Counted from the stretch's first letter, positions 42,118-51,766 are shown. The stretch is 64,000 nucleotides of DNA from Paenarthrobacter nicotinovorans (GCF_007670255.1 NZ_SZVS01000002.1:124001-188000), one strand, 5' to 3'. Numbers and translations: made by a program. The notes: generated by a model from the sequence alone, not told the origin.

Positions 42118-43286
42118 GCAAAGAATTTGCAATTGTCCAACTCACTAATACTTTGTCAGTCGAGGATGGTGGGCCGGCTCGGAACTCATTCGAGCTCAAT
42201 CGAGCGCTTAATGCCAAAGCCAATTGTCATGCAGATTTGTTCTGGTTTACTGGCAAGTTAGAGACAACCGTTATCATAGGGGACGGACAAGCCCTTGTGC
42301 CGGTCCCCGTACCTGGTCCCAGAAGAGTATCTTTCCGTAGAAGCGTGGAGTCAAGATTAGCCAATCTTTCTGATCTTCTAAATGCGATACGAAAAGCTGA
42401 TGCCCTAATCATTCACGGCTATTATCTACTTTGGGTTCCCTTCTTCGCAGTTGCTGGCAGGCTGCTTGGCTCTGAGGTACACCTGATGCCACATGGCGCA
42501 CTGACTGCTAGACAGCAGAAGTTCAGCGTTGCAAAGAAGCGTGCTTTTGATTCGCTGTTTGGGCGTGTTACCCGCCTTGCACTTACAGGATTCGTAACTG
42601 GATCCGAAATTGAAAGCCATGAACTTCGGAAAAAGTTTCCTAAATCCCAGGTGCGTGTTGCGGGGGTAGGGGTTCCCATCCCGCCAAAGCACAAAAAGGG
42701 TGACCTGCCGCACCCCACTCTTAGGATGCTGTCAATGTCGAGGATTGCGGGCAAAAAGCGAATCGACTTGTCTATTGATGCTTTGTACGAACTTCGGCGA
42801 AGCGGGGTTGATGCTGTTCTCACAGTTGCTGGGGCGGGAACAGATGAGCTAGTCGAAAAGCTTAAGGACCACGCAAAGTCATTTGATATCGAAGATAAGG
42901 TCAAGTTTGTCGGTCAGTTGTCTGGGGCGGTGAAGGAGCGGACCTTCTTGGAATCTGACATCTTCTTATTGCCGAGTGAAGATGAAAACTTCGGAATTGG
43001 TTTCGCAGAGGCGGCGTCGTACGGGCTTCCCTGTGTCGTGAGTACAAATGTTGCAGCCGCAGTGGGCATGCCAGAGAGCGCCGGTCGTTTAATTGACGAT
43101 CCAGCTGGCGCGAGCTTGGCCTCGGCCATCCGCGAATGCATCGAGCCTTCTTTCTATCAAGATGCGCAGGATCATGCCAGGCTATACGCGCAGGCGAATT
43201 TTTCATGGGAGGCTGCGGCGGATCTTTGGCTGCGAGCTATGGGCCGTGGGGATTTGGCGGGCAAGCCTGGCATTCACATAGAGTAG
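42114..43286 (+). CDS. Glycosyltransferase family 4
   Basis: A 390-residue GT-B enzyme starting at TTG, overlapping the GT2 stop (TTGA). The N-terminal domain contains LVVGP-type loops and MPHGALTARQQKFSVAKKRAF. The C-terminal domain has ALYELRRSGVDAVLTVAGAG and LLPSEDENFGIGFAEAASYGLPCVVS, with the EX7E-like motif. Its codon use is noticeably more AT-rich than the flanking genes. It adds one residue of the repeating unit; the donor is unknown. Confidence 0.9.
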   Translation: MSKEFAIVQLTNTLSVEDGGPARNSFELNRALNAKANCHADLFWFTGKLETTVIIGDGQALVPVPVPGPRRVSFRRSVESRLANLSDLLNAIRKADALIIHGYYLLWVPFFAVAGRLLGSEVHLMPHGALTARQQKFSVAKKRAFDSLFGRVTRLALTGFVTGSEIESHELRKKFPKSQVRVAGVGVPIPPKHKKGDLPHPTLRMLSMSRIAGKKRIDLSIDALYELRRSGVDAVLTVAGAGTDELVEKLKDHAKSFDIEDKVKFVGQLSGAVKERTFLESDIFLLPSEDENFGIGFAEAASYGLPCVVSTNVAAAVGMPESAGRLIDDPAGASLASAIRECIEPSFYQDAQDHARLYAQANFSWEAAADLWLRAMGRGDLAGKPGIHIE

Positions 43287-43448
43287 CTTGGGGCGTAAAG
43301 ACCTACGTCCAAGGTAAAGCCACTCGATCCGGCGCCTTCCACCGTCAGTCGATTTCGCGAGGCGCCGAGCACTAAGAGCGTGTCCAGTATGCAGCCGGCG
43401 GATTCAATCAACGCCTTGCTGTGGGGATTTTAGAGAGATGAGAAGAAT

Positions 43449-44636
43449 ATGAAACGCTTCTTAAAGGCGCTCTTCTCGAACGGTTCGGCAAGCATCATCA
43501 GTATGGGGCTTTCCGTAATTGTGGCTCGCCAGGGGGGCACTGAAGCGCTCGGTGAATTCGCTCTTGCGTACTCTGTATACATAATTGTCCAACTGTGCGC
43601 AAGGGAAGCTGGTATTAGCCCTCTTCTGGCCGAACATCCGTCTCGCAGAGTAATGAAGCGCCAAGCTGCTCGCTCGTCTCTGATCGGTCTTGTCTTTTCC
43701 GTTCCGGCGCTAGCTTGCGGCTTGCTACTTGGCTCCTTCGCCGTTGTTGTTGTGGCGATTTGTCTGAATGGCATGATGTTGCTCAATTATTCCAAGACGC
43801 TGAGCCTGACAATTGCTGATGGCAAGGACGCTTTGTACCAAGATGCGGTGCTGTTCCTAATAGTTGGCGTAGCTGGCCTGACGACTTTGATGGGCTTAAC
43901 CTCGTCGGACTTTCTGGTCTTGACGTGGGCTGTAGGCTCGGCGGCAGTGGGGTATGTGACGTGCTGGATCCAGCGGATGCATATGTGGCCATCCTGGCGC
44001 GGACGGGGTGCCGAATCTAGAACTAGCATCGTCTTTGGGGGGCAGAGTCTGCTTGGATCGGGGTCGGTACACATCCTGACCTTCTTACTTACAGCGGTTG
44101 GCGGCGCGAGCTTGGTGGGCTCTATCCGCGGTGCCACGACTATGGTAGGCCCGGCAAACCTACTGATCACTACTGTTCAGCCTTTGGCCATCAGGTATCT
44201 GGCACGAACGTCTTCTGAGCCGAGAACGATAAATTTTAAGCAAGCTGTCAAAGCCGCTGGCGTGATACTCCTCGGATATTCGCTTTTGACAGCTGCACTC
44301 GTGTTCACAGGCATGGTCTGGGGCCATCAGATTTTCGGTCAGGCATGGAATCAGTCAGCGCCATTGTTGCTTCTGGTTGCCTGCGACGGTCTTGCGGTCT
44401 GTTGTGCTGTAGTTCCTATCGCAGCTCACCGCACAGTTTGGGCTTCCGGAAGAGCGGCTAGGATTACCGTGATGTTGCTCTTCGTGCGATTTCCTCTTGT
44501 TCTTGGTGGAGCGTACTTTGGGGGTGCTGTGGGCGCAGGTTGGGGCTTCCTGTTATCAACGTGCGTTGCGACTACAACATGGTGGGTCTCTATTTATCAG
44601 TTGGCCAGACCCCCTCGTCCTGCCAACGAGGTGTAG
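43449..44636 (+). CDS. Polysaccharide flippase (Wzx-like)
   Basis: A 395-residue membrane protein with about 12 predicted helices of the MATE/Wzx superfamily. The first helices read FSNGSASIISMGLSVIVARQGG and FALAYSVYIIVQLCA, as in oligosaccharide flippases. It should move the undecaprenyl-linked repeat unit across the membrane. The ATG follows GAGAAGAAT. It lies 162 bases after the GT4 gene; the gap holds no gene. The call rests on topology and position rather than on a catalytic motif. Confidence 0.82.
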   Translation: MKRFLKALFSNGSASIISMGLSVIVARQGGTEALGEFALAYSVYIIVQLCAREAGISPLLAEHPSRRVMKRQAARSSLIGLVFSVPALACGLLLGSFAVVVVAICLNGMMLLNYSKTLSLTIADGKDALYQDAVLFLIVGVAGLTTLMGLTSSDFLVLTWAVGSAAVGYVTCWIQRMHMWPSWRGRGAESRTSIVFGGQSLLGSGSVHILTFLLTAVGGASLVGSIRGATTMVGPANLLITTVQPLAIRYLARTSSEPRTINFKQAVKAAGVILLGYSLLTAALVFTGMVWGHQIFGQAWNQSAPLLLLVACDGLAVCCAVVPIAAHRTVWASGRAARITVMLLFVRFPLVLGGAYFGGAVGAGWGFLLSTCVATTTWWVSIYQLARPPRPANEV

Positions 44637-44945
44637 GCTGGTTTCTCGGAATCACTAGCCGTAAAATTTGCGGAACTATTCGATGTTTAGAGCGCATGCT
44701 CGGCAGCCCGAAACGGCAAACCGCTACTGTCGTCTCGACGGTGGAGCGCACCGGTACATGTGGCAGGGCCGTCTCCGCTGGGATTGGTGTACTCTCCGTT
44801 CCCACCCAAACCTTATTCCTACGTCGGTGGGTGACCTCGGCGCCCTGCCGTCGGACACGTGTGATCCCGCACTCCTAAACCGGCTATAATTGCTAAGACC
44901 GCAAGAATATTGCCGTCCTATCGGTGCGCTTTTGGCCCGCCTGGG
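44637..44945. other. Intergenic region with promoter of the tyrosine kinase gene
   Basis: A non-coding gap between the flippase and the Wzz/tyrosine-kinase gene. No gene was found. A consensus -10 TATAAT at 44885-44890 is the only notable signal. Confidence 0.45.
44862..44890 (+). promoter_or_regulatory. Promoter with consensus -10 box upstream of the tyrosine kinase gene
   Basis: TATAAT is at 44885-44890. The -35 position (44862-44867, TGATCC) matches poorly at a 17-base spacing. Transcription from near 44897 would begin 50-70 bases before the ATG 44946 or TTG 44970 starts. Confidence 0.4.
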
Positions 44946-46445
44946 ATGACGTTAGAGGGGACCCGCGTCTTGGACATTAGCGACTATCTGCGCATAGCGC
45001 GGCGCAACTGGATTCTGATTGTCACTACAACTCTTTGCGGTCTGTTGGTTAGCGGTGCGGCGTCTGTGCTAGTCAAACCAACGTATACCTCTGAAACGCA
45101 ACTTTTCGTAGCAATTCAAAATTCAGGTTCCGTTCTGGAACTCCAACAGGGTAATACTTTCAGCCAGTCGCGCGTTCAGTCGTACGTAAAGACTGCAGTT
45201 ACACCTGTTGTTCTTCAGCCTGTCATAGACTCCCTCGGCCTCGGTGAAACCGCAGATCAACTCGCTGGCAGAGTAAAAGTCACGACTGAAACTAGTACCG
45301 TACTTATAAATATCAGTGTGAATGACACTTCGCCCTCGCGTGCAGCTGCTATTGCCCAGGGTGTGGCGACAAGCCTCGTGTCAGCCGTAGAAAACCTGGA
45401 AAAGCCCAAGAGTGGTGGCGCATCTCCCGTTAGCTTGTCGATAATTACGCCGGCGCAGGCTCCTGACCAACCCTCCGCGCCGAATTCCAAGCTCAACCTT
45501 GTCCTAGGACTCCTTGTCGGTTTCATGGTTGGACTCGCCGCGGCCCTGTTACGTTCAGCACTTGATAATCGGGTACGTGGGGAGGCGGATCTACGTATGG
45601 TTACCGATTCGCCAATTCTCGGCGGAATATCATTTGAACCTGATGCCACTAAGAAGCCACTGCTGACTCAAGCCCCGCACCAGAGCCCTCGCGCCGAGTC
45701 CTTCCGTCAGCTTCGAACGAACTTGCAATTCGCAAACGTTTCTGGTCAGGCCAAGACCGTTCTTGTCACATCCTCCGTGCCAAGCGAAGGCAAGAGCACG
45801 ACAGCAACGAATCTGGCCCTCGCTCTCGCTCAGGCTGGACAGTCAGTATGTCTGGTGGATGCTGACCTGCGGCGTCCGACAGTTAATGAATATCTGGGCC
45901 TGGAAAGAAACGTAGGACTGACGTCAGTTCTGGTCGGCTCTATCGATTTGAGTGGGGCATTGCAGCCGTGGGGGAATGACAGCCTGTTCGTGCTGACTTC
46001 CGGTCAAATTCCACCCAACCCAAGCGAACTCTTAGGATCTGTTGAGATGAAGCATCTCATAGCCGAGCTGGAGAACGCTTTTGACGCCGTGATTATAGAT
46101 GCACCTCCACTTTTACCTGTAACAGACGCGGCGGTACTGTCTCAGCACGTTGGAGGAGTCGTTCTTGTCGTAAGTTCCCAGAAGGCGCGACGCCAAGAAG
46201 TGGAAAAGTCCCTGCGGGCTCTTGGCATGGTGGGTGCAAATCTCCTAGGCATAGTGCTGAATCGCCTTCCTGCAAAGGGGCCTGATGCGTACGCGTACGG
46301 TTATTACAATCTGGATAGCGACCAATCTTCGTTTTCGAACAAGCGCGGGAATTCACAAGTCGTTTCCAATGAAGGGCGAGCAGCCAGTCCTTCTGTAGAC
46401 ATCCCTCGGGAGCCTCGGAAATTCCCGGTCGACAGGTTGAATTAG
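44946..46445 (+). CDS. Wzz-domain/tyrosine autokinase fusion (BY-kinase, Wzc-like)
   Basis: A 499-residue protein that joins a Wzz chain-length domain (two membrane helices at about 22-45 and 185-205) to a cytoplasmic kinase. Walker A is at 276-285 (SSVPSEGKST), Walker A' at 301-310 (VCLVDADLRR) and Walker B near VIIDAPPLL. Near the end Tyr residues cluster in DAYAYGYYNLD, the usual autophosphorylation tail. It controls polymer length with the polymerase. ATG 44946 is given; TTG 44970 has the better ribosome site (GAGGGG). No partner phosphatase gene is nearby. Confidence 0.93.
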   Translation: MTLEGTRVLDISDYLRIARRNWILIVTTTLCGLLVSGAASVLVKPTYTSETQLFVAIQNSGSVLELQQGNTFSQSRVQSYVKTAVTPVVLQPVIDSLGLGETADQLAGRVKVTTETSTVLINISVNDTSPSRAAAIAQGVATSLVSAVENLEKPKSGGASPVSLSIITPAQAPDQPSAPNSKLNLVLGLLVGFMVGLAAALLRSALDNRVRGEADLRMVTDSPILGGISFEPDATKKPLLTQAPHQSPRAESFRQLRTNLQFANVSGQAKTVLVTSSVPSEGKSTTATNLALALAQAGQSVCLVDADLRRPTVNEYLGLERNVGLTSVLVGSIDLSGALQPWGNDSLFVLTSGQIPPNPSELLGSVEMKHLIAELENAFDAVIIDAPPLLPVTDAAVLSQHVGGVVLVVSSQKARRQEVEKSLRALGMVGANLLGIVLNRLPAKGPDAYAYGYYNLDSDQSSFSNKRGNSQVVSNEGRAASPSVDIPREPRKFPVDRLN

Positions 46446-46936
46446 CTTCGAGTTTGCTGTTTTCAGGTCCTAAGAAGGCATGGTTTCGGACCTGCAGCGT
46501 ACTCGCGAGCACTCTAAGGGAGTGCGGAAGCCGACGGTCGACACTCATCGTAGAACTTAGTCTTACTGCCAGAGCGGTGCGAGTGAGGTCTGGGTGCGTC
46601 TAAGTTCTCTGACCAACCACGACTGGTTTTAGGCTTTCGGATATTTTGTTCCGTGTGCCATGCCGTCACATACAAGCCCTCCACGCTGAGGCCTGGTGGT
46701 GTCATCTAACTTCATGTCTTCAAGTAGTTCGAAGCGCCGCGCACTCCCATAGGTGGGTCACAGGTCACAGGTCACAGGTCACAGGACGACATAGACAACT
46801 TGAGCGGGAGTCGAGGGTGGAGGCAGCGGTTAGCGGCGTCTTCGACTAGTGCTCTCCACGACCACGGTTATGCCGTCATAGGCCGGGGTCAACTACTGGC
46901 GTCGTCGAAGGACGCCATGCACATCCAATCGCCGTC
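46446..46936. other. Intergenic region between convergent genes with tandem repeats
   Basis: The stretch between the stops of the kinase and polymerase genes has no recognised gene. It contains a short tandem repeat at 46757-46784 (separate entry). The open frames here lack ribosome sites. Confidence 0.5.
46757..46784 (+). repeat. Tandem repeat, GTCACAG x 4
   Basis: Four perfect head-to-tail copies of the heptamer GTCACAG. This array is a likely site for copy-number change by slippage. It lies in the gap between convergent genes. Confidence 0.85.
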
Positions 46937-48238
46937 CTACGCCTCGGAGCTCCTCGGCAACATGTAGGGTAATGCCGCAAGGCAAGCTACCGGAAAGTAC
47001 AGGAATCTGTCAGTTAGCTGGTTTGAAGCTATGCCTGCGCTGAGCCATACAATAAGTGCAGCCAAGATATGGACACTGAGAGGGTGCACTGTCCGAACGC
47101 GCCAGCCTACCGTTATGGCGCCAATAAAGTAGGCCAGAAGTCCACAGACTAATAGCACTCCACCAGCGGCTGCCATCTGAATGTAAATGTTGTGAGCGCT
47201 GGTGGCGTATTCCAGGCCGACCCCTATGATCGGGGAGTATTGAAAATCGTGAATTCCTTGTTGGAGGACAAGGGCCCGTCCGGCATCGCTTACTTCAGCG
47301 CTTGCGTCCGTGAACCGTACAATTCCTCCAAGGTCTGGCAGCGCTGCCGGACCGGAAAGGAAGGCAATAATTATGCCCACCGCAGACGCTCCAAGAAGTA
47401 CCGGAAGAACCCGGCGGCGGGTCTTTGCTGAGCACGCCAGCGTGAATACAAGAGAAAGTACCACAGCAACCTGAGCGGCTCTCGAGCCGGACGCAATGAC
47501 GCCTCCAGCAAGCGATACAAACATTGCCAAGCCTAGTAATCGCCGCCTTGCTATATAGTAGACGGCTATCGACATCGCCATTGCACAGGACACGCCTAGA
47601 GTATTGGGGTGCGCCGTTAGCCCCGAGCTTCGTCCGGTCGCATTTACATACCCCAGAAGTGCATTGCTGACGCTAGTAATGTGTAAGAAATCGGAGATAG
47701 CTACCGCCCCAGAGACCGCAGCTCCAGCTGTCCAGGCTAACGCAACGCGGCCGACGATCGACGGATTTCGTCCAGCAAGTGTGCACGCAAGAATAGGAAT
47801 GCCGGCCATGGCGACTAGCCATTGAGCGCCACGAACCCACCCCTCGGCCTGTTGTGAGGTGGGATCTTGAAGGAACGTCACAAGGACGAAGCGTCCAGCT
47901 TTATAGGCCTCATCTATGGGGAATGCGACATGCAGTATTCCCACGATAAAGATGGTCAGGGCTCCAACTGTTATCCACCATGAGCTTCTAACATGGAGCC
48001 GACCAAAGACGGAATGAACTAATAAGCTCAATATCGCGCCAACGAGGAATATGTCCACAGGTTGTAACGATCCGTAAGTTAGCCCTCCCCAGGTTGAGGT
48101 GAATGCGGCCAATATAAGAAAAAGGCAGGCAGTGTCAGCCATGGTGTAAGAGCCTATTTGGCTTGCTATTGAGACAGCTCCGAGGGATTCCTTTTTTAAG
48201 TATTTGCTATCCGCTGTTTGGCCCACCCTTAATCCCAT
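46937..48238 (-). CDS. O-antigen polymerase/ligase-family membrane protein (Wzy-like)
   Basis: A 433-residue membrane protein with about 10-11 predicted helices. The Wzy_C-type periplasmic-loop region is recognisable from DFQYSPIIGVGLEYATSAHNIYIQMAAAGG, where the His-Asn pair after a loop is typical of O-antigen ligases and polymerases. In this locus polymerisation of repeat units is the likely role, since no lipid A acceptor exists in a Gram-positive. The start is uncertain because GGGAAG abuts the ATG. It faces the tyrosine-kinase gene across the repeat-bearing gap. Confidence 0.85.
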   Translation of the reverse strand: MGLRVGQTADSKYLKKESLGAVSIASQIGSYTMADTACLFLILAAFTSTWGGLTYGSLQPVDIFLVGAILSLLVHSVFGRLHVRSSWWITVGALTIFIVGILHVAFPIDEAYKAGRFVLVTFLQDPTSQQAEGWVRGAQWLVAMAGIPILACTLAGRNPSIVGRVALAWTAGAAVSGAVAISDFLHITSVSNALLGYVNATGRSSGLTAHPNTLGVSCAMAMSIAVYYIARRRLLGLAMFVSLAGGVIASGSRAAQVAVVLSLVFTLACSAKTRRRVLPVLLGASAVGIIIAFLSGPAALPDLGGIVRFTDASAEVSDAGRALVLQQGIHDFQYSPIIGVGLEYATSAHNIYIQMAAAGGVLLVCGLLAYFIGAITVGWRVRTVHPLSVHILAALIVWLSAGIASNQLTDRFLYFPVACLAALPYMLPRSSEA

Positions 48239-48331
48239 CTTCCCATCTTACTGGTACAGGCCGGCGCTGAGTTGCGGATGAAGTCACGTCAGGGGTCGTG
48301 CCTGGCCGAGGGCGCTGCTCGAGTCAACATC

Positions 48332-50503
48332 CTAGTCTTCTCCCAGAACTGCTGGTCCGAGCACCGGAGCAAGCTTGACTGAGTAGGCGGGCGTTATGTG
48401 CGAGCCATCGACAAAGATCGGCGTCGTACCGGCGAAGGCGGGACATTGTTTTTCTGCGACGCAAAACCACTTTTCCGTCGATACGAACTTTACGCTTGGG
48501 ACGGTGGCCGCAGCCTTCTCCTCCGCAGCGAGCATTTTTAAGTATTCTTTATTTGTTCCATTGCAAGCGGCGGGTCGGCTTACTTTGGTGGCGCATTCAA
48601 GGAGATTTTCTCCCTGCATCGCGACCGAAAGAAGGACTATCTTGCCGCTGGCTGCGCTGGCCAACTCGCGAAGTTTGGAAACAGTAGCCTTCGTCCACTC
48701 CTCGACGAGATTCGGGTTGGTGGTAGCGCCGACCACCCTAGTGGTCGTGTTCAATGCACTATTGACAATGATCAGATCGGGATTCATTTCTTTAATTTTT
48801 GACATTGCCCACCTTTGATGGGCTAGGCAGGCTTCTGTAAAGCCCTCGGCGTTGCTGGAACGGGTGACTGGAATCTCAACTGCTGGACACTGGCCCATTG
48901 TCAAGCTTTGTATCTTCCATCCTTGCTTTCCAATGGACTCGCGGAGCCCGGGCATCCAACTGATAGAAACTGAATCCCCCAAGAGGACAGCAGTCCGTGG
49001 CGCCGATGGTTCGCCATATAGGCAGTTATGTATGTTGTCCTCGCTAACGTTGAGGCACTTATCTTCCACCCATTCGGGTACGAATTTTCCGTCCAATTCG
49101 TCAATGCTGGGAACCAGTACTGGCCAGGCCTGGGCGACGTTGGCGGCCGCTAGTTCGGCTTGGAGTTTTTCGAGAGGGCTAGACGGAGGACTGGCATCCT
49201 TTCCCGCGGCTGCGGGGCCGGACTGAGCTGTGTTGGTGGACTGGAAATCAAACGAATCGACGGCTGGAGGTCTGAACCAGGCCAGTGTCACGACGAGTGC
49301 AGTAACTAGCGCGAGTACCCCTACAGCTGCATAAACGGACTTCTGGTCGAACAGGTCGGCTAAGCGAGGCTTGGAGGCGCGCCGTCGCGGCTCAAGCCAT
49401 GCGGACCTGCGGATTGGATCCTCGATGAAGTGGTACGACGCAACTGAAAGAGCCAGCATGAGGAGGAGCATGAGTGCCCAGTCGAGAAAGTCCGTTTTTG
49501 GCAAAAGGGCAGATAAAACGATGATTACTGGGAAATGCCAAAGGTACAGCGAATACGAGATGTCTCCGACGTAACGGCTGACGGGATTAGTGAGTGGGTA
49601 CATGAGACGGTGTTGGCCGCCGGTGCCAGAGATTATGACCAGTGCGGTCGCCAGGACAGGAACCGAAGCCCAAGGTCCAGGAAACGGCATTGACGATGTG
49701 ATGAAGAGCAGGCTCCAAGCCAGTCCGGCAAGGCCGGCGTAGCCCAGGATTAGTCTTATTCGCAGTGAAAGGTTAGCAATCACGGGAGCAGCTATCGCTA
49801 GAAGCGAGCCAATCCCAAGCTCCCAGGCCCGTGACGCCGTCGAAAAGTACGCGACGGTGGGATTTGCAGAACTTTCCCAGATCGAGAAAGCAAAAGTCGT
49901 TCCAATTATCGCGGCGACGACTGTACCGAGGACGAATCGCGCCCTATTGGGTCTCAACCTCATTCTTTCCACGATGAACCCAAGGACTATGACAATCACC
50001 CACGGCCAGACGACATAGAATTGCTCTTCAACCGCCAAGGACCAAAAGTGTTGAAGTGGTGAGACGGGACCCCCGGCATGCATATAGTCAGTGCCGATTG
50101 CCGCGAGGTGCCAATTTGTCCCGAACACCAGAGACCAGAGGGCGTCCTCTGTTACGTCTTGGGCCCGTCCTCGGGAGAAGACCAGCCACGAACACGCAAC
50201 TGTCGTCGCGAGGACGATGATAGCCACCGGAACGATGCGGCGGACACGGCGTCGGTAAAAGTCAGCGAAAGAGATGCTTCCCCGACTCTCGTGTTCTCGT
50301 AACAAGAGTCCCGTAATTAGGAAACCAGAGATGACGAAGAATATGTCTACGCCCACGAATCCACCGACCGGGTAACCCAACATGTGGTCGGCAACGACTG
50401 CAAGAACAGCTAGAGCCCTCAGCCCCTGTACGTCTGGCCGAAAGGTGGTAGTCGTCTTCGACTTCCTTTGGGCAGGTAGAACCTTATGCGCAGTCTGAGT
50501 CAT
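48332..50503 (-). CDS. OafA-type acyltransferase with C-terminal SGNH domain
   Basis: A 723-residue protein from ATG 50503 behind GGGGGA. The first 370 residues form a ten-helix acyltransferase-3 domain (DVQGLRALAVLAVVADHM, GVDIFFVISGFLI, LQHFWSLAVEEQFY). A membrane helix at about 390-410 and a linker lead to a periplasmic SGNH domain (AVLLGDSVSISWMPG; Asp-x-x-His in VDGSHITPAYS). Such fusions O-acetylate surface polysaccharides: acyl groups cross the membrane and the SGNH domain transfers them. The upstream gap contains TAAGGCTACCTACTT. Confidence 0.92.
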   Translation of the reverse strand: MTQTAHKVLPAQRKSKTTTTFRPDVQGLRALAVLAVVADHMLGYPVGGFVGVDIFFVISGFLITGLLLREHESRGSISFADFYRRRVRRIVPVAIIVLATTVACSWLVFSRGRAQDVTEDALWSLVFGTNWHLAAIGTDYMHAGGPVSPLQHFWSLAVEEQFYVVWPWVIVIVLGFIVERMRLRPNRARFVLGTVVAAIIGTTFAFSIWESSANPTVAYFSTASRAWELGIGSLLAIAAPVIANLSLRIRLILGYAGLAGLAWSLLFITSSMPFPGPWASVPVLATALVIISGTGGQHRLMYPLTNPVSRYVGDISYSLYLWHFPVIIVLSALLPKTDFLDWALMLLLMLALSVASYHFIEDPIRRSAWLEPRRRASKPRLADLFDQKSVYAAVGVLALVTALVVTLAWFRPPAVDSFDFQSTNTAQSGPAAAGKDASPPSSPLEKLQAELAAANVAQAWPVLVPSIDELDGKFVPEWVEDKCLNVSEDNIHNCLYGEPSAPRTAVLLGDSVSISWMPGLRESIGKQGWKIQSLTMGQCPAVEIPVTRSSNAEGFTEACLAHQRWAMSKIKEMNPDLIIVNSALNTTTRVVGATTNPNLVEEWTKATVSKLRELASAASGKIVLLSVAMQGENLLECATKVSRPAACNGTNKEYLKMLAAEEKAAATVPSVKFVSTEKWFCVAEKQCPAFAGTTPIFVDGSHITPAYSVKLAPVLGPAVLGED

Positions 50504-50611
50504 GCTTCCCCCATAAATGACAGATATCAATGGGTATCTTACGTGAAGATAAGGCTACCTACTTTAGTGCCGGGCCCGATGGTCTCTCGTGCGCGAGCTC
50601 AACGGACCCTC

Positions 50612-51766
50612 CTAACCCACCCGCTCCATCCCAAACTCCTCCACGCGCCTGCCCACACCCAGCAGCTCAGCAATAGCGGCAATAGTGCGCTCCGCAGCGA
50701 GCCCATCTCCATACGGGTTCACCGCGTTCGCCATGGCCTCAAAGTGCAACTCATCGTGAAGCAGCCGGCTCACCTCGGCTACGATCCGCTCTTCGTCCGT
50801 GCCGATCAGCGCCACGGTCCCGGCTTCCACGGCTTCGGGGCGCTCGGTGTTGTCGCGCATCACCAGGACGGGCTTGCCCAGGCTCGGTGCTTCTTCCTGA
50901 ACTCCACCCGAGTCGGTCAGGACAACATGGGCGAGGGAGAGCATCCGCGTGAACTCGCCGTAGGCCAAGGGCTCCGTGACCAGGACATTCGGCTTACCGG
51001 ACAAAGCAGGAAGCACCGCCTCGCGGACCACGGGGTTCTTGTGCGCCGGCAGGACGATCGTCAGCTCGGGTTCGGCGTCGGCAATCCGTGCAAGGGCCCG
51101 ACCAACACCGCGCATCGCATCGCCTTGGTTCTCGCGGCGGTGCGTCGTCACCAGCAAGATACGTCGCCCACTGGAAGCAAGAGACTCCAGTGCAGGATCA
51201 GAGAACGGCACCTGCTTATCCACCGTGGTCAGCAACGCGTCGATCACCGAATTGCCCGTAACCACGATGTCCGCAGCGATAACGCCCTCGGCCAGCAGGT
51301 TCGCCCGGCTGGTGGTGGTCGGTGCCAGGTGGAGGGAGGCGATCTGGCTGGTGATCTTGCGGTTGGCTTCCTCGGGGAAGGGGGAGAGCAGGTTCCCGCT
51401 GCGGAGTCCGGCCTCTACGTGGACCACCGGAATACCGTGATAGAAAGCAGCGATGGCGCCGGCGGTAGAGGTAGTGGTGTCGCCCTGGACAATCACCGCG
51501 TCCGGCCGGACGGAAGAAAACAAAGTGTCGAGCCCGCTCATCGTGCGGGTCATGATGTCCGTCAGGGATTGGCCAGGCTGAAGAATGTTGAGGTCGTGGT
51601 CCGGGGTGATCCCAAAGAGCTCGTTGACCTGATCCAGCATTTCACGGTGTTGTCCGGTAACCGTTACCACGCACTCGAACAGCTCCGACTCCATCAATGC
51701 GCGCACTATCGGCGCCATTTTGATGGCTTCCGGCCGCGTCCCAAAAATAGGCATGATGGTGTGCAC
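50612..51766 (-). CDS. wecB: UDP-N-acetylglucosamine 2-epimerase (non-hydrolysing)
   Basis: A 384-residue GT-B-fold epimerase interconverting UDP-GlcNAc and UDP-ManNAc. Motifs are IFGTRPEAIKMAPIV, VHVEAGLRSG and TDSGGVQEEAPSLGKPVLV with MRDNTERPEAV. GTG 51766 sits 6 bases after GGGGG; an ATG at 51754 is less likely. The nearby genes suggest UDP-ManNAc enters the polysaccharide or teichoic-acid-like linkage units. A wecC-type UDP-ManNAc dehydrogenase is absent, although ugd belongs to the same family. Confidence 0.95.
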   Translation of the reverse strand: MHTIMPIFGTRPEAIKMAPIVRALMESELFECVVTVTGQHREMLDQVNELFGITPDHDLNILQPGQSLTDIMTRTMSGLDTLFSSVRPDAVIVQGDTTTSTAGAIAAFYHGIPVVHVEAGLRSGNLLSPFPEEANRKITSQIASLHLAPTTTSRANLLAEGVIAADIVVTGNSVIDALLTTVDKQVPFSDPALESLASSGRRILLVTTHRRENQGDAMRGVGRALARIADAEPELTIVLPAHKNPVVREAVLPALSGKPNVLVTEPLAYGEFTRMLSLAHVVLTDSGGVQEEAPSLGKPVLVMRDNTERPEAVEAGTVALIGTDEERIVAEVSRLLHDELHFEAMANAVNPYGDGLAAERTIAAIAELLGVGRRVEEFGMERVG

